From Isoetes taiwanensis (lineage: Eukaryota; Streptophyta; Lycopodiopsida; Isoetales; Isoetaceae), in the NCBI GenBank assembly GCA_021234155.1, contig JAJEKV010000658.1, forward strand, positions 1-64,000: a DNA stretch of 64,000 nucleotides, read 5' to 3'. The translations under genes and the position numbers were made by a program. How positions within the stretch are numbered: position 1 is the first letter of the stretch; each line of letters opens with the position of its first letter. This document shows, piece after piece, positions 13,860 through 26,262 of the stretch. The notes beneath the pieces are model-generated. The model worked only from the letters and a program-made list of their open reading frames with translations. It had not been told where the DNA came from and searched no databases.

Positions 13860-14250
13860 AATAGGTTAGATTAGGGTATTCGGACCCACGGTCAATTTAC
13901 ATTAAGTATTACTAGTTAATTAGTTAGCGGATAGTCAGAAATTTAGTTAACTTTTTAACCAAAAACACTACCTAAACTTATCTTAGCACCTTGTTGGGAT
14001 TAGTTAGCAAAATTAACTAAAAATTAACTAAATTAGAAATTAGCACTATAGAGGTCACTTTAAGTTTAGTTAATTGTACTTATAATTTTTTATGCCTTTG
14101 GCTAACTTAACTAGACATGTTGAAATAATTTAGTTAATTAGTTAAGTTATTTTTTACCAAAGCTTTTAGTGCGAAATTAGTACTACATTAAGTTAGCCTA
14201 ACCTATTTTTTTTAACTAGCTTTGGTGTGAAGGGAATCATCCGATTCTTG
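13860..14250. other. AT-rich block with repeated TTAGTTAA motifs
   Basis: About 400 bases rich in short TTAGTTA/TTAACTAA words in both orientations. This is typical of small non-autonomous inverted-repeat elements, but I could not define terminal repeats or a target duplication. There is no gene. Confidence 0.35.
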
Positions 14251-14309
14251 TTAACTTAACCTAGCCCTAGCTACCTCTAGCTAAAGCCGACAATAAGCGT
14301 GAACTAAGG

Positions 14310-14689
14310 CCGAACACCTGGTCCTCCCCACTTTCGCGGTGGAGCCGACCATGTCCTTCTTGGTAGCCACATCTACCTAAGAATGAGAAGAAAAGTGGAC
14401 TTGGACCCGGACACCTAGTCCTCTCCCGCAAGGTGGAGCCCGGCCCGTGCCCTTGAACAAGCCACTACAATTTTTATTTTAAACCTAAAAAATAACAAGT
14501 GGGCCCGGAAGTGGACTTGAACAGGGTAAGTGGTCCTCTCCACTCTAGGTGGGTGGGCCAGGTGCCCTTGAACAAGCCACTCATTAACCTAGGAAACATT
14601 TATGATTGTAGTGAAAGTGGACTTGAACCCGGGTACATGGTCCTCCCCACTCTAGGTGGAGCCGACCCGTGCCCTTGAACAAGCCACTC
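14310..14689 (-). repeat. Four tandem tRNA/SINE-like repeats
   Basis: Four related units lie at about 14,310-14,370 (partial), 14,394-14,466, 14,512-14,580 and 14,615-14,689. On the minus strand each full unit begins near GTGGCTTGTTCAAGGGCAC and ends in GGGTTCAAGTCCAC. The latter matches the RNA polymerase III B-box consensus (GGTTCRANNCC), and the start loosely resembles an A box. A full cloverleaf is not evident. I read these as SINE heads or tRNA-derived pseudogenes arrayed in tandem at 80-120-base spacing. Confidence 0.5.
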
Positions 14690-14824
14690 CATCAATTTTT
14701 TTTAACCTACTTAAAACTATAAAAATAAAATGCAAGTGCGATCAACTACTTACCAAAATAAGGCAGGGCGTGTACAAGATCTGTCGGGTCCAAATCGTAA
14801 TAGAAAGCTGCAACAAGTAACAAA

Positions 14825-15640
14825 GCATTAGAAGAATAAGAACAAAGAAGAAAAAGATCGAAGAAGAAAAAAGGAAAAAAAGGGGATAGAAAACAAGAGA
14901 TAGAAATAAAAAACAAGAGAAAGAAATAAGAGATAGAAGGGAAGAAATAAGGATAGAATAGAGAAGAAATAAGAGAAGAAACAAAGAAAGAATGGAAAAA
15001 AACAAGAGGAAATAAGAAGGGAAGGAATAGAATGGAAGGAAGAAATAAGGGAAGGAAAGAAAAAGGATCGAATGGAAAGTGAGGAAGAAATGTGAAGAAT
15101 AAGAAACAAATGAAGAATGAAGAAATGAAATTAAAAAGAATGAAGAATAAGAAATGAAAAAAATGAAGAATAAGGAAGGGAAGAGAGAAGAAAGAAATGA
15201 GGGAAGGGAGGAGAAAAGAATGAGGAATGAAAGCAAGCATGAAAAGAATGGAAATGAGAAAGAAATGAGAAAGCATGAGAAAGAAAAATGAAAGCATGAG
15301 AAAGAAATGAGAAAGCAAGAAAATGAAAAGAATGAGGAAGAATGAAAAGAGTGAGGAATAAAAGAATGAGAAAGCATGAGGAAGAAAGAAATGAGAAAGA
15401 ATGAGGAAGAAAAAGAATGAGAAAGATGAGAAAGAAATGAGGAAAGAAGAAATATGGGAAGAAAAGAATGAGGAAAAGAATGAAGCATGGAAGAAGGAGG
15501 AAGAAATGAAGCATGAGGAAGAATGAGGAAAGAAATGAAGAATGAGGAAGAAAAGAAGGAGGGAAGAATGAATGAGGCATGGAAGAATGGGAAGAAAAAA
15601 ATCAAGAACAAAGAAGAAAGAGGGAAGGAAAGGAAACCAA
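14825..15640. repeat. Purine tract of about 0.8 kb (GAA/GAAAGAATGAG type)
   Basis: The plus strand is almost entirely A and G for about 800 bases, with repeated GAGGAAGAAATGA-like words and scattered T. Long ORFs across it on the minus strand (up to 315 codons of Ser, Phe and Leu) are a composition artefact. Such mirror-symmetric purine runs can adopt triplex DNA, but nothing in the sequence shows a function. Confidence 0.9.
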
Positions 15641-15959
15641 AAAAGAGGAAGGTTGGGCATGCACCATTCAATCCAAAAAACCTATTCAATCTAAAAATTT
15701 TGATATACTAATCTTTAGAATAGTTGCTTTTGGTCAAATCGAGATAATTTGGTTCCATGCCATCGCCCAAAACCTAAGAAAATAGAGGGCAAAAAAGTTA
15801 GGAAAAGCGGCCCATGAGTTCAAAAAATTACGAGTAGCGTCGCATGCGGCGTTATTTCATCCGGTATAAATACGATTTTTCGTCGCATCACGGCGTCCAT
15901 AACGTATTTTGTTATAGCGGCGTTTTTTGCATCTTTTTAATGTGATGCTCATTAAAAGT

Positions 15960-18900
15960 TTGTCCCTAGGCTTATTTGAGCGAGACCAGTCACGAGGCAT
16001 GCATGCGATCACAACCACATTCTAGAATTCTATTACTTTGCCCGAAAATGGTTTATGGTTTGGAGAATCGCCGTTCTTCCAGGGGCTTCCATGGCGCCCC
16101 TGGTACCAGCGATTTGGCGTGGTTCTGGGGACCGATCTTGGATTTTTAGTCTGGTTCCCCTGGATGTCTTGCCAGCGCAAAGGATTGCCCGGATATATAG
16201 GGAAGGCCGGAGGGGTTCGGCATCTGGTCCCCTCCCGGTGCAGGAGACAGATGCCTGAGAATGTTTTTGGGGGTCAGATCTCACGGGGGGCGGGACTCTC
16301 CCTGTTGAGGTGGCCATTCAAAGTCCTCGCCTTGTTTGGCTTGGGGAAGGGTGCAGATCATGCTTGCCGTAAAATCGGGATTGCTTGGGACGTTCTAACC
16401 CCAATGAGTGCGGACCTTATCGAAAATTTTGGAAATTTTCTGTATCTTGGTGATGACCATGGAAGCCAGGTGACCAAAAACTCATAATTTAATTCCATGC
16501 CATGCATTAACTACAATTTATGAACCATAAATGCAATAAAATGCATAACTAAAAAAGTGTGCATCGGCGGGGCGAGTCTTTGACCGGGGGCAACAAAGGC
16601 GGTGCGGACACATTAAAAATTTCCACTTGGAAACTATGAAGCAATCTTTTATCAAAAGGTACAATTGTTTTAGAAACAAAAACCAGTTCATTACAAGTTA
16701 GTTATGCCATCCATGTCAAATAGCTTTAGGGGCGGTCCGGGGTTGAGCAGGGGCATTCTCTCTATCCATGCGCCTTGATCTTGAAACACAACCATCATCA
16801 CAAGCCAATGGACTCGAGCGTCGACATTGCCACAGGGACCAAGTTAAGTGGCGGGAAGACCACCCCGAACCTCCTCGGTTCTTCCTTTGTGCAGACTTCA
16901 TAGTCAGGGGCCCTAGTACTTTAGGATTTTTATTGTGAGATGTCGCGTCGGTAAAAAAAAAATTTATTTTAAGTACAATGCATTAATTGTGAATTTATGA
17001 ATGTCTTGCCCTTTGCAAAAGCGCCCCAGGCTTCTACTTGCCACATCGGAGGGAGGGACAGGCCCAAACTAAAGCTCACATCCCGGTTCCCCTTGCTCGC
17101 ATTCTCGGCTGCGGCTTCTCGGCCAAGTCCCAAGTGCTTTGAGACCAAGTCGGCCCCCAAAGCGCCAAACCCTTCTAGAACGACAACCCACATGGTTTAC
17201 GTTTTGGAGGCACTCTCCTTGTCGGTCAGTAGGGACCTTGCAGCGGTGACTTGGCGTGGAGTGGGGGTGTTGATGCCGAGGCGGACCCAAAAATCCCCAG
17301 GAAGCTGCTTGCCGAATTTCCCTCTCCCCAAGGCCACGGGGCCGGGGACGAGGCGACCTCCCCTCTCGGAACCCATGATTTGGCTACGCTAATGGACTTC
17401 GAAGCGTCGACATTGCCCTAGGGACCAAGTTACGTGGCGAGAAGACCAAAACTTCGGCACCCAAAACAAAACCCTTCTAGAACACGCAACTCCGCGGGGT
17501 TTTCGTTTGGAGGCCCTCTCCTTGTCGATTTGGCGGGATCTTGCGTCGTGTCTTGGCGTGGAGTGGGGGTGTTGGCCTTGGCGGGGACCCTAAAATCCCA
17601 GGAAGTTGCTTGCCCCATTTGGGTTCATTACAAGTTAATTATGCCATCCATGTCAAATAGCTTTGGGGAAGCGGTCCGGGTTGAACAAGGGCATTCTCTC
17701 TATCCATATGCCTTGATCTTTTGAAACACAACCATCATCACAAGCAACCAAATCTAACCCCCCCAAACCCGCACTAGTCTTTTGCTTTTTACGTAATCAT
17801 TTATCTTCATTCTAGTAGTTATGATGCTTTTACGTAATCATTTATCTTCATTCTAATAGTTATGATGCTTATATTCTCAATGCAATCTTAGACTAAAGTA
17901 TAGCGTCCGGTGAGCCAAGGTCAACCCCAAGTACAGCGATCCCACAAACTCCATTCCTTTGACCTTAGCTAACCCTTTGACCTAGACCTTCTCAGAAAAT
18001 TTCGAAAATTTAAAACGTGTCTTTGGAGATGGATTAGGAATCCGGTGGCAAAAATCAGAATTTTTATTTACAATGCATTAATTGCGAATTTATGAATGTC
18101 TTGCCCTTTGCAAAGCGCCAGAGACTTCTACTTGCCACATCGGGAGGAGGACAGGCCCAAACTCAGCTGGGGTCGGTTCCTCTTGCGCCCGTATTACCAG
18201 AACTGCGGCTTCTCGACCCAGTCCCAAGTGCAACTTGAGACCAAGTCTCGGCCCCCAAAGCGCCAAACCCTTCTAGAACACGGCAGCCCCGGGGTTTTAC
18301 GTTTTGGAGGCCCTCCGCTGTCATATTGGCGGGGACCTTGCGCGTGACTTGGCGTGGAGTGGGGGTGTTGCCCCTTGAGCGGACCCTAAAATCCCGGCTG
18401 CTTGCCCCAAATTTCCTCTCCCCAAGGCCACGGGGGGGCCCGAGGCGACCTCCCCTCTCGGGAATCGTGATTTGGCTCGCCAATGGACTCGAAGCGTCAA
18501 CATTGCCACAGGGGACCAAGTTAGTGGCGGAAGACCACCCGGAGCCTCAAAGCGCCAAAGTAGCTCACTTCCATCACTTTCGTAGTCAATTGGCCTAGGA
18601 TGTGGATCACGGGATCTTGTCATGGAGGCGTGAGTGTTTCTTTCTTTTGCAAAACCGACCTTGTAACTTGCTCCCTAGGGTAATTTCACCATTCGGATGA
18701 TTTGGGCGGTCGATTTGCCATTCGGGAACCTCCGGTGCGACGACAAGACAACTGCCCGGTTTCTACAAGGCCAGACCTCGGGGCGCCGGGGACAAGTTCT
18801 CGGAATCTTTTGGGCCTTCAGAAGAGGGGCCCTGAGCGGAGGATCAGCGGTGGGATAGAGGCCGGAGCTCCGGGAGGGTGGTCATTGGCGTCACGGCCCG

Positions 18901-21490
18901 GGGGCGGCCCGAGGGAAGGGCTGCCTCGGGAACTTTTGGATCCAGCCTTTTGGGGTGGGACTCTCCCCTCTTGTGAGGGATCCTGCAAAGGTCGGCCTCG
19001 TTTGACTTGGGGAAGGGTGCCAGCTCGGTTGCCACGCAGCGGGCTGCCCCGACCATTCTAATCTTAACCCTTTGACCTAGACCTTCTCAGAAAATTTGAA
19101 AATTTGGGCTGTGTCTTTGGAGATGGATTAGGAATCAGTGGCAAAAAAATCAGAATTTATTTTAGTACAATGCATTAATTGCGAATTTATGAATGTCTTG
19201 CCCTTACCAAAGCGCCCAGGCTTCTACTTGCCACATCGGGAGGAGGACGGGCCCAAACTCGTCTCAGTCCCGGTTCCCCTTGCTCCGTATTTACCGGCTG
19301 CGGCTTCTCGGCGGGTCCCAAGTGCACGAGACCAAGTCTCCGACCCCCAAAGCGCCAAACCCTTCTAGAACACGGCAGCCCGGGGGTTTCGTTTTGGAGG
19401 CCCTCTCCTTGTCGGTGGAGGGACCTTGCTTGGCCCGTGACTTGGCGATGGAGTGGGGGTGTTGGCGCGAGCACGGACCTAAAATCCCCGGAGGCTGCTT
19501 GCCCCGAATTTCCCTCTCCCCAAGGCCACGGGGACGGGCCGGGCAACCTCCCTCTCGGAATCGCGATTTGGCTCTGCCAATGGACTCGAAGCGTCGACAT
19601 TGCCACAGGGACCAAGTTACGTGGCGAGGGAGAAGACCACCGACCTCAAAGCGCCAAAGTAGCTCACTTCCATCACACTCGTAGTCAATTGGCCTAGGAT
19701 GTGGATGCGGGATCTTGTCGTGGAGGCGTGAGTGTTTCTTTCTTTTACCAAAACCGACCTTGTAACTTGCTCCCTAGGGTAATTTAGCCATTCAGGACGA
19801 TTGGCGGTCGATTTGCCATTAGGAACCTCCCCGGTGCGAGCGACAAGACGCTGCGGTTTCTACAAGGCCCGACCTCGGGGCGCCCAGCGGTTTGACAAGT
19901 TCTCGGGGCCGTCTGGAATCTTTTGGGCCTTCCGAAGGGGGGGCCTGAGCGGAGGATCAGCGGTGGGATAGGGGCAGGGCTCAGGGGAGGGTGGTCATTA
20001 AGCGTCGCGACCCAGGAGGGCCCATTTGCCGGGAAGAAATTTGCCTCGGGGAACTTTTGGATCCCGCCTCTTGGGGTGGGACTCTCCCCTCTTGTGGGGA
20101 TCCCTGCAGGTCACGGCCTCGTTTGACTTGGGGAAGGGTGCGGCTTCGGGTTGCCACCAGCGGGCTGCCCGGCCGGATTCTAATCACTAACCCTTTGACC
20201 TAGACCTTCTCAGAAAATTTGAAAATTGGGGCTGTGTCTGCTGGAGATGGATTAGGAATCCGGTGGCAAAAATCAGAATTTTTTTTCATTACAATGCATT
20301 AATTGCGAATTTATGAATGTCTTGCCCGCTTAAAAGCGCCCCAAACTTCTACTTGCCACATCGGAGGAGGAGGACAGGCCCAAACTCCGCTCAAGTCAGT
20401 TCCCCTTGCTCGTATTCACCATTGCGGCTTCTTGAGTCGGGTCCCAAGTGCAGCAGACCAAGTCTAGGCCCCCAAAGCGCCAAACCCTTCTAGAACACGG
20501 CAGCCCGCGGGGTTTCGTTTTGGAGGCCCTCTGTCGGTCGGTTGGGACCTTGGCAGCGGTGACTTGGCGTGGAGTGGGGGTGTTGGCCTTGAGCCGCGAA
20601 CCCTAAAATCACCCGGGAGGCTGCTTTGCCCGAATTTCCCTCCCCAAGGCCACGGGGGCGGACGGGCGACCTCCCCTCTCGGGGTCAGCGATTTGGCTGC
20701 GCCAATGGACTCGAAGCGTCGACATTGCCACGGGGGACCAAGTTCCGTGGCCCGAAGACCACCCGGCCTCAAAGCCAAAGTAGCTCACTTCCATCACACT
20801 CGTAGTCAATTAGCCTAGGATGTGGATCGCGGGATCTTGTCGTGGAAGGCGTGAGTGTTTCTTTCTTTTGCAAAACCGACCTTGTAACTTGCTCCCTAGG
20901 GTAATTTAGCCATTCGGACGATTTGGCGGTCGATTTGCCATTAGAACCTCCCGATGTGCGAGCGACAAGACGCTGCCGGTTTCTACTGGTAGACCTCGGG
21001 GCGCCTACAAGGCCGACCTCGGGTCACATATAAATCTTGGCGTGTCATATAGAGTAGGGCTCACGTCACATCGTCACACATCTGACGTCGAACTGCGGCG
21101 TCCTCTTCGTAAACATCCACTGGCGAGACACAAGGTCGTCCACTGTTTGACGGGAAAGCCACACTGGCGTCCACAGCGGATGGGCCAAGCAACCCTTTGA
21201 TAGACCTTCTCGCATCGAAGCGGCGATGGGATTAGGCGTCCACTGGCGTGACACATTAATTGCGTCCATGGTGCGTCCGGTGGCGACTTCTACTTGCCAC
21301 GTCGCGACTTGTCGTCCCGGTTCCCGCACCCCATTTGCGGCTTCGTCGCATCGCGGCGATGTCTGCCCCAAAGCTAAACCCTTGTCGTCGCGTGGCGTCG
21401 CATTTTGGAGGCCGTTATTTGCGACCTGTCGCGTGACTTCGAGCGTCGCCAAGCCCGTCGCTAAATGTCCATTCTCTTGTTGTGTACATA
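15960..21490. repeat. Tandem array of degenerate units of about 1.1 kb
   Basis: The anchor CATTAATTG(T/C)G recurs at 16,981, 18,076, 19,173, 20,297 and 21,254, spacings of 1,095, 1,097, 1,124 and 957. Each unit then carries, in order, CTTCTACTTGCCACATCGG, GCGCCAAACCCTTCTAGAAC, TTTTGGAGGCCCTC, GGCGTGGAGTGGGGGTGTTG, CCAATGGACTCGAAGCGTC, and further down TTGTAACTTGCTCCCTAGGG. Copies differ mainly by small indels in G/C-rich runs. The last copy (about 21,060-21,490) keeps only islands of the unit separated by GTCGC/GCGTC-rich filler. ORFs inside change frame from copy to copy, so I do not call genes. Confidence 0.85.
17788..17871. repeat. 41-bp tandem duplication
   Basis: TTTTACGTAATCATTTATCT and the following bases to TTATGATGC are present twice at a 41-base period, with one substitution. 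It sits between two units of the larger array. Confidence 0.8.
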
Positions 21491-23160
21491 TAGAGCGGCA
21501 TTAGGAGACTTGGCCTTCTCTATCATTGCCAGGGGAAAAAAATTAAGGAACTTTTCCATATTCAAAGTGGTGAAATAGACTTGGCTAAAGCATGCAAAAA
21601 ATTGGGGTGAAAGCTTCTAATGTTTAGCTAAACTTTCTAAATTTTGCCCACACATGACGTTTGGCTAAACTTTTATTTAAAAAAAAAAAAACTTCTATCT
21701 TTTGACTATTTTGCACTAATTTGAGACCTAAATATTAATGACCATAATAAATATAAAGGCTATAGGATAATTTGGCTAAATACACTAAAATTTCTAAAGC
21801 TTCTAAGCTTTGTGTAAACATTCAAATTTTGGCGGATTACTTTCTTGCGATTAGCGGAGGAAATGGGAGTTGGCTAAAAATTTATTTTTTTAGCCCAAAG
21901 GCCATAGTTTGCCAATTTTTTTCGAACAAGGCCAAAATTTAAGCCATTTCTAAGTTTAGCCACTAATTTTTTCCATGCTATCATGGCTCGAAGGGTGAGT
22001 ATGTGGTCCCTTATCAAACATGTTTCTTGCGACTTGGCATTCCTCGTCCCACCAAAATTGCAAGGTTTCTTTGCATAAGTGTTTCTTGGAAAATCCAAAC
22101 ACCTTTCCAGCAGCTAGTAGCAGCAGTTCCGAAATTGTTTCGCATCTTCCACAAGATGGCCTGACCAGGACGTTTGTGCCAGTAACTCCTCCACAAGTCC
22201 CCTGTATTAAGCACTGTATGTGAAGTTTATTTTCAGCCTTGGGTGGAAGCTTGGGCTCTTTGCATATGGATATGGGCTTTGGCCTTAATTGTCAAGTGGG
22301 CGGGCATGGTGCGAGTTAGGCATCTTGTCTCCTATGAAGAACTCTCAATGAGATGCATTTTTAGCTAGGAGATGTCGATTGTGCTTGCCCTTGTATGGTT
22401 CATACATGTGAATTTCAGGGGCTTTGGCTGAAACAAGCATACCATTCAAGATCTTGGTAGGCATCTGGTGGCAAACTCGGAGGGGATTTGCACTGTGGCA
22501 TTAGTAGTGTGATCTTCGAGGATGCGAGATATACAGGATCTGCTATCTCATTCAATTTTGCTGAAATATCTTCAAAAGTTCTTGCTTGTTGATTGCTTGT
22601 AAGCCCATTGCAATCTTCTATAATCAACACATCACCACAGCTGGCGAGAATTCCATGACATCAGGCGAGATAGCGAGCGGATCATCCTTATTTAGCTCAT
22701 GGTGACTATGGATGGATGCATTTGATGGAGCAAAATAGCGAGATAGCTAAAATATATTGCGTCCCATTGTTTTAATTTTCAACCATATGAGCGCTTGTTT
22801 ACATCTTCTTTGATGAGTTGAAACCATGCCCTACATTAGCTTTGCCATAAGCGACAATACCTCCAAAGCCCCGCCCGACCCATTGTCAATTTTTCATTAC
22901 ATACTTGTCCAAAGCAAAACAAAGTTATGGATGTCAGATAAAGAAGCAGGCTGGTGTGCCCCAAGTCTCTGTGAATAATGACATATCATTTTGTTTCGGG
23001 TCTCATATGTAGCATCTATTTTTTGCTTGGTTGAGTCCATGACAATTCCAATAGCTTCTTGTCAAGGCCTCTATTAACAATGTTCGCCGTTCTCTTATCA
23101 TATGTTTAAGATAGCTATTACATATTTTTGTAAATAGCTTCTAAGGTGATGTTTCTTTCT
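21490..23160. other. Non-coding stretch
   Basis: AT-rich sequence with many TTTGGCTAAA-like words. I see no gene, RNA or complete element. Confidence 0.4.
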
Positions 23161-23166
23161 GTAAGT

Positions 23167-24950
23167 TTTTTTTTTTTGTTTTTTGGAAGACGTCAGACTT
23201 TATTAATCACTCTCAAACAATACATGATACAATGCAAAACCGGGGAACAAAAACCAGTGGATAAACAGACCCAATTGAGCAAAGCCACTTGTCTAAGCAT
23301 GATAACATAATGGAAGAAAAACCACTTTCTTCTCACAACAGAGAAAAGAATAATACACATATATCTTAAATACAAATAAACAACCAGACCAAAGTTCCAC
23401 ATCCATAGAATCACTAAGAGCAAGTGCACTTGTCTTTTGGTGTCTGAATGCCACTAGATCATGCAGAGGGACGTCCGCAATAACAATGATAGCGGAATCT
23501 TTGGAGCTCTGGGGCCGAACAATCGGGAGGAGGTGAACTATTCTTGCTACATGATAATCTAAAAAGCGGATGCACTAGAAGGAAGTGGTAGTCGCGGAAG
23601 CAACTGAGGAAGACACAAGAGGCAGTATCTTGGTGAATTAAGCTGAAGGAGACACATCGAGAAGATGACACAAGAGGACATGTATTTGAAGAACATGCTA
23701 TCGACATCTTTGTAGAAACAAGCGGAAGGCGGAATCTGGGGGTATGCCTAGATCTATAAGTAGAAAAAGTTTCAACACTAGGAAACATCTTGGCAATAAG
23801 CTCTAGTCCTTTAAGCAGATGTAGTATGTATTTGAAGAAAAGAGGGTTGTTCTTAACCATTACTGACTGGGGAATAGAAACACAAGTGGGAAGGGACATG
23901 CAATTTGAGGATCATTAACAATGGAATGGAAAAGATGCATACCCCTTCCATTTGCAATAGCAGTCATGAAATCAGAAACTTGCAATTCAAGTGGAAAATA
24001 TTCCAATGCAAACCAGCAAGGCATTCGCAATGCACCAGACTTACTTGGCAGAAATCCAGGAGAATAAACCTGGTACAGAAGATAATGTCCCCAAAGAGGA
24101 TCAACGGCACTTTCCACAAGCTTGTCAACCACAACTAACTAGAAAAAAATTAGTATCTTTATTCGGCACCTTTAAAGATGCATAATTAGGGAGACCCAAT
24201 CTCTAAAGATGATGTTTTAGCTAAAATCCAATTCTCCTGAGATCAAGAAAGAGCTTAATGAAATAGCACACAAGTGCATGGGACACAAGATTCTGAACAC
24301 ACTGCAAATGCACAGTGTGATCAATCTCAACAACTGGTAGGCCAGCCTGTATAAAAGCATTTGAACATTCATGTACCTCATAGAAAATACCCTCAGAAGG
24401 CAATTGAACATCTATACAATCACTTTGCGCTTACAATTCGTTAAGATATGAGCTTAGTTCCTTCTTATTGTTCTGCAACATGATATTCAATGCAACAGAG
24501 ACACAAGCAAATTGACCATCATATGTCATATCACGTTTGATCCAATCACTAGATCGTGTAGAGGGTGCCCTAGCCATTGTATCAGAAGAACTCCAAGGAG
24601 CAAAAGAGGCGGGTAGAGGCCCAGCACAAGCAGATGGAACGGAGGCAGAGGTAATGCTAGGAGTAGATATGGTGGCTTTTACTTGAAAAGTCGGCACATG
24701 GATAGATTTGGAAAGAGGAGGGAAGTGATGCATGTCCACGCTCATACTAACGGGGAGAGTCAAAAGCAAAGAGAATTAAGGAGAGAATTATTTGGTAAAT
24801 TAAGAAGCGTGAGAGAAGAGTTCACATCATGTCTGAGGAAGAAGAGGTTGAGGCACCACCTGGCGTTAAAGGCACCCAAGGCTGAAAAAGCGTGTTCTAG
24901 GAGGCTGGCAAACTAGGGTTTGCCATGGCGTATAGTTATTTCTCGATCCC
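23167..24950 (-). pseudogene. Possible degenerate retroposed sequence with poly-A tail
   Basis: On the minus strand several protein-like segments follow one another in different frames (24,769-24,431, 24,403-24,221, 24,132-23,860, 23,899-23,459). They are followed by a run of A beginning near 23,180, seen as T on the plus strand. Segments include GLPVVEIDHTVHLQCVQNL and MPCWFALEYFPLELQVSDFM. The order, shared strand and terminal A run fit a decayed LINE ORF1 or a processed pseudogene. I do not recognise a specific domain, and chance ORFs cannot be excluded. Confidence 0.3.
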
Positions 24951-25257
24951 CCTCCCTTAGTTATTATTTATTTGTATACCATTGTTTACTTATCATGTAG
25001 GTGGGTTGACCTTTTTAAAAAAGGTTTTTAGTTCTTATCGAGCATCTCAATTTGAGAGTTTTGATTTTCTAACGACTTTAATGAATATTACATTTGCCCT
25101 TTAAGCCGCTTTGGGAATTCACCTATATGTATATTGAATATGCCATTTGCGAAGATTTGGTCAGGTAAAAACCCCTTATTTACCACTTTACTAACAGAAA
25201 ACCCCTTTTCATACTTCTATCAATCCCTCTGCATGCATACCCCATAAAATATTTCTG

Positions 25258-25560
25258 TAGATAAGATAAGATAAGATAAGATAAAAATTTTAACGTCCAC
25301 TGGAAGCTCTCCGAGCTTATGGGACGGAATAGTACAAAGGGCGTAAGCCCAAACTAGAACTCAGACCCCAACCCAAAAGCAAAGAAAGGGCATAAGCCCA
25401 GACAGAAGAAGACATGGGGACTAAACCCCTTACAGAACATAGCAACTAAAGCAAAACCAAATATAACAAAACCAAGACGTGGGTAGGCAACTAAGAGTAC
25501 CCAAACCAGGGATTGGAAGGCCACTGGTCGAAACTAGAGAAACTAGAAATTTTATATGTA
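25258..25560 (-). mobile_element. Probable LINE/SINE 3' end with (TTATC)n tail
   Basis: Read on the minus strand, a stretch rich in GGGCTTA(T/C)GCCCTTT motifs ends in AAAATTTTTATC followed by four to five copies of TTATC. Plant non-LTR retrotransposons often end in such short microsatellite tails after GGGCTT-rich 3' UTRs. No coding sequence remains upstream, so this would be a 5'-truncated insertion. Confidence 0.45.
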
Positions 25561-26012
25561 TTATCTGCCCATTTTCAACTTTTCTACAAATTTTATATAT
25601 ATTCCATCTCCCTTAGTGTATTTTTCATGCAACTAGTCCTATACTTGCATAGTTCTTTGGATACATATACGTAAGCAAATGCTAATAAAAAACTCCTAAA
25701 AGTATCAGCGGATGTTAGTTCCTTTTACAAATGTGCATCCCCCTTGTTTATTCCCAGGGGTTTTCCTTGAGAATATGAAAAGTTTTTTAATATTGACAAT
25801 AAGCTCTTGGCAGGTACACTCCATTGTGGATTGCATATGTTAATCTTGTTGTTTTGGGTTTTGATATAACTGGATATTCCTTGCATCTTTTAATTTTTGT
25901 GGGTAGCTCACATGTGTAAGGGTACCCACTCTCAAAATGTATAAAAATCTAATGATGTTAATAAAAAGCCTATCTAGTATTCATGCAAGTCTATCACCAC
26001 AATCTAAAGGAA

Positions 26013-26043
26013 GGAGAAATTTCACTCACCTTGAAATTTCTCC
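26013..26043. repeat. 11-bp stem hairpin
   Basis: GGAGAAATTTC at 26,013-26,023 pairs perfectly with GAAATTTCTCC at 26,033-26,043 around a 9-base loop. Confidence 0.6.
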
Positions 26044-26169
26044 AGGAAAGTCCCCAGCTGACTGGCGGGCCACGGCGGGCGGGCAGCGAGTGGCGCCAAT
26101 CTGCTCAAATTCTGGAGGCTTCAGCGGTGAATGAATTCTCAACGAAATTTTATCCACCTTAAAATTTAG

Positions 26170-26262
26170 CGGACAAACTTCGATGTGGCCGGATTCACGA
26201 TACAAAAGAAGCAAGATCGTCTACTCGATGTGGTAGGTTCACGATACAAAAAGAAGCAAAGA
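26170..26262. repeat. Imperfect direct duplication, about 50 bp
   Basis: CGATGTGGCCGGATTCACGA and following bases near 26,178 recur from about 26,228 as CGATGTGGTAGGTTCACGAT, both continuing into ACAAAA-GAAGCAA-GATCGT with small indels. Confidence 0.7.

Noticed and set aside
14742-15689. 315-codon minus-strand ORF
   Set aside because: It is the translation of the purine tract: almost only Ser, Phe, Leu, Ile, in overlapping open frames. It is a composition artefact.
16997-20818. Several 90-170-codon ORFs in the 1.1-kb units
   Set aside because: The frame changes from unit to unit through indels and no residues are conserved in one frame, so coding is not supported.
15960-21490. CRISPR array or ribosomal DNA spacer
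   Set aside because: The units are about 1.1 kb and continuous, with no spacers. I see no rRNA core sequence.
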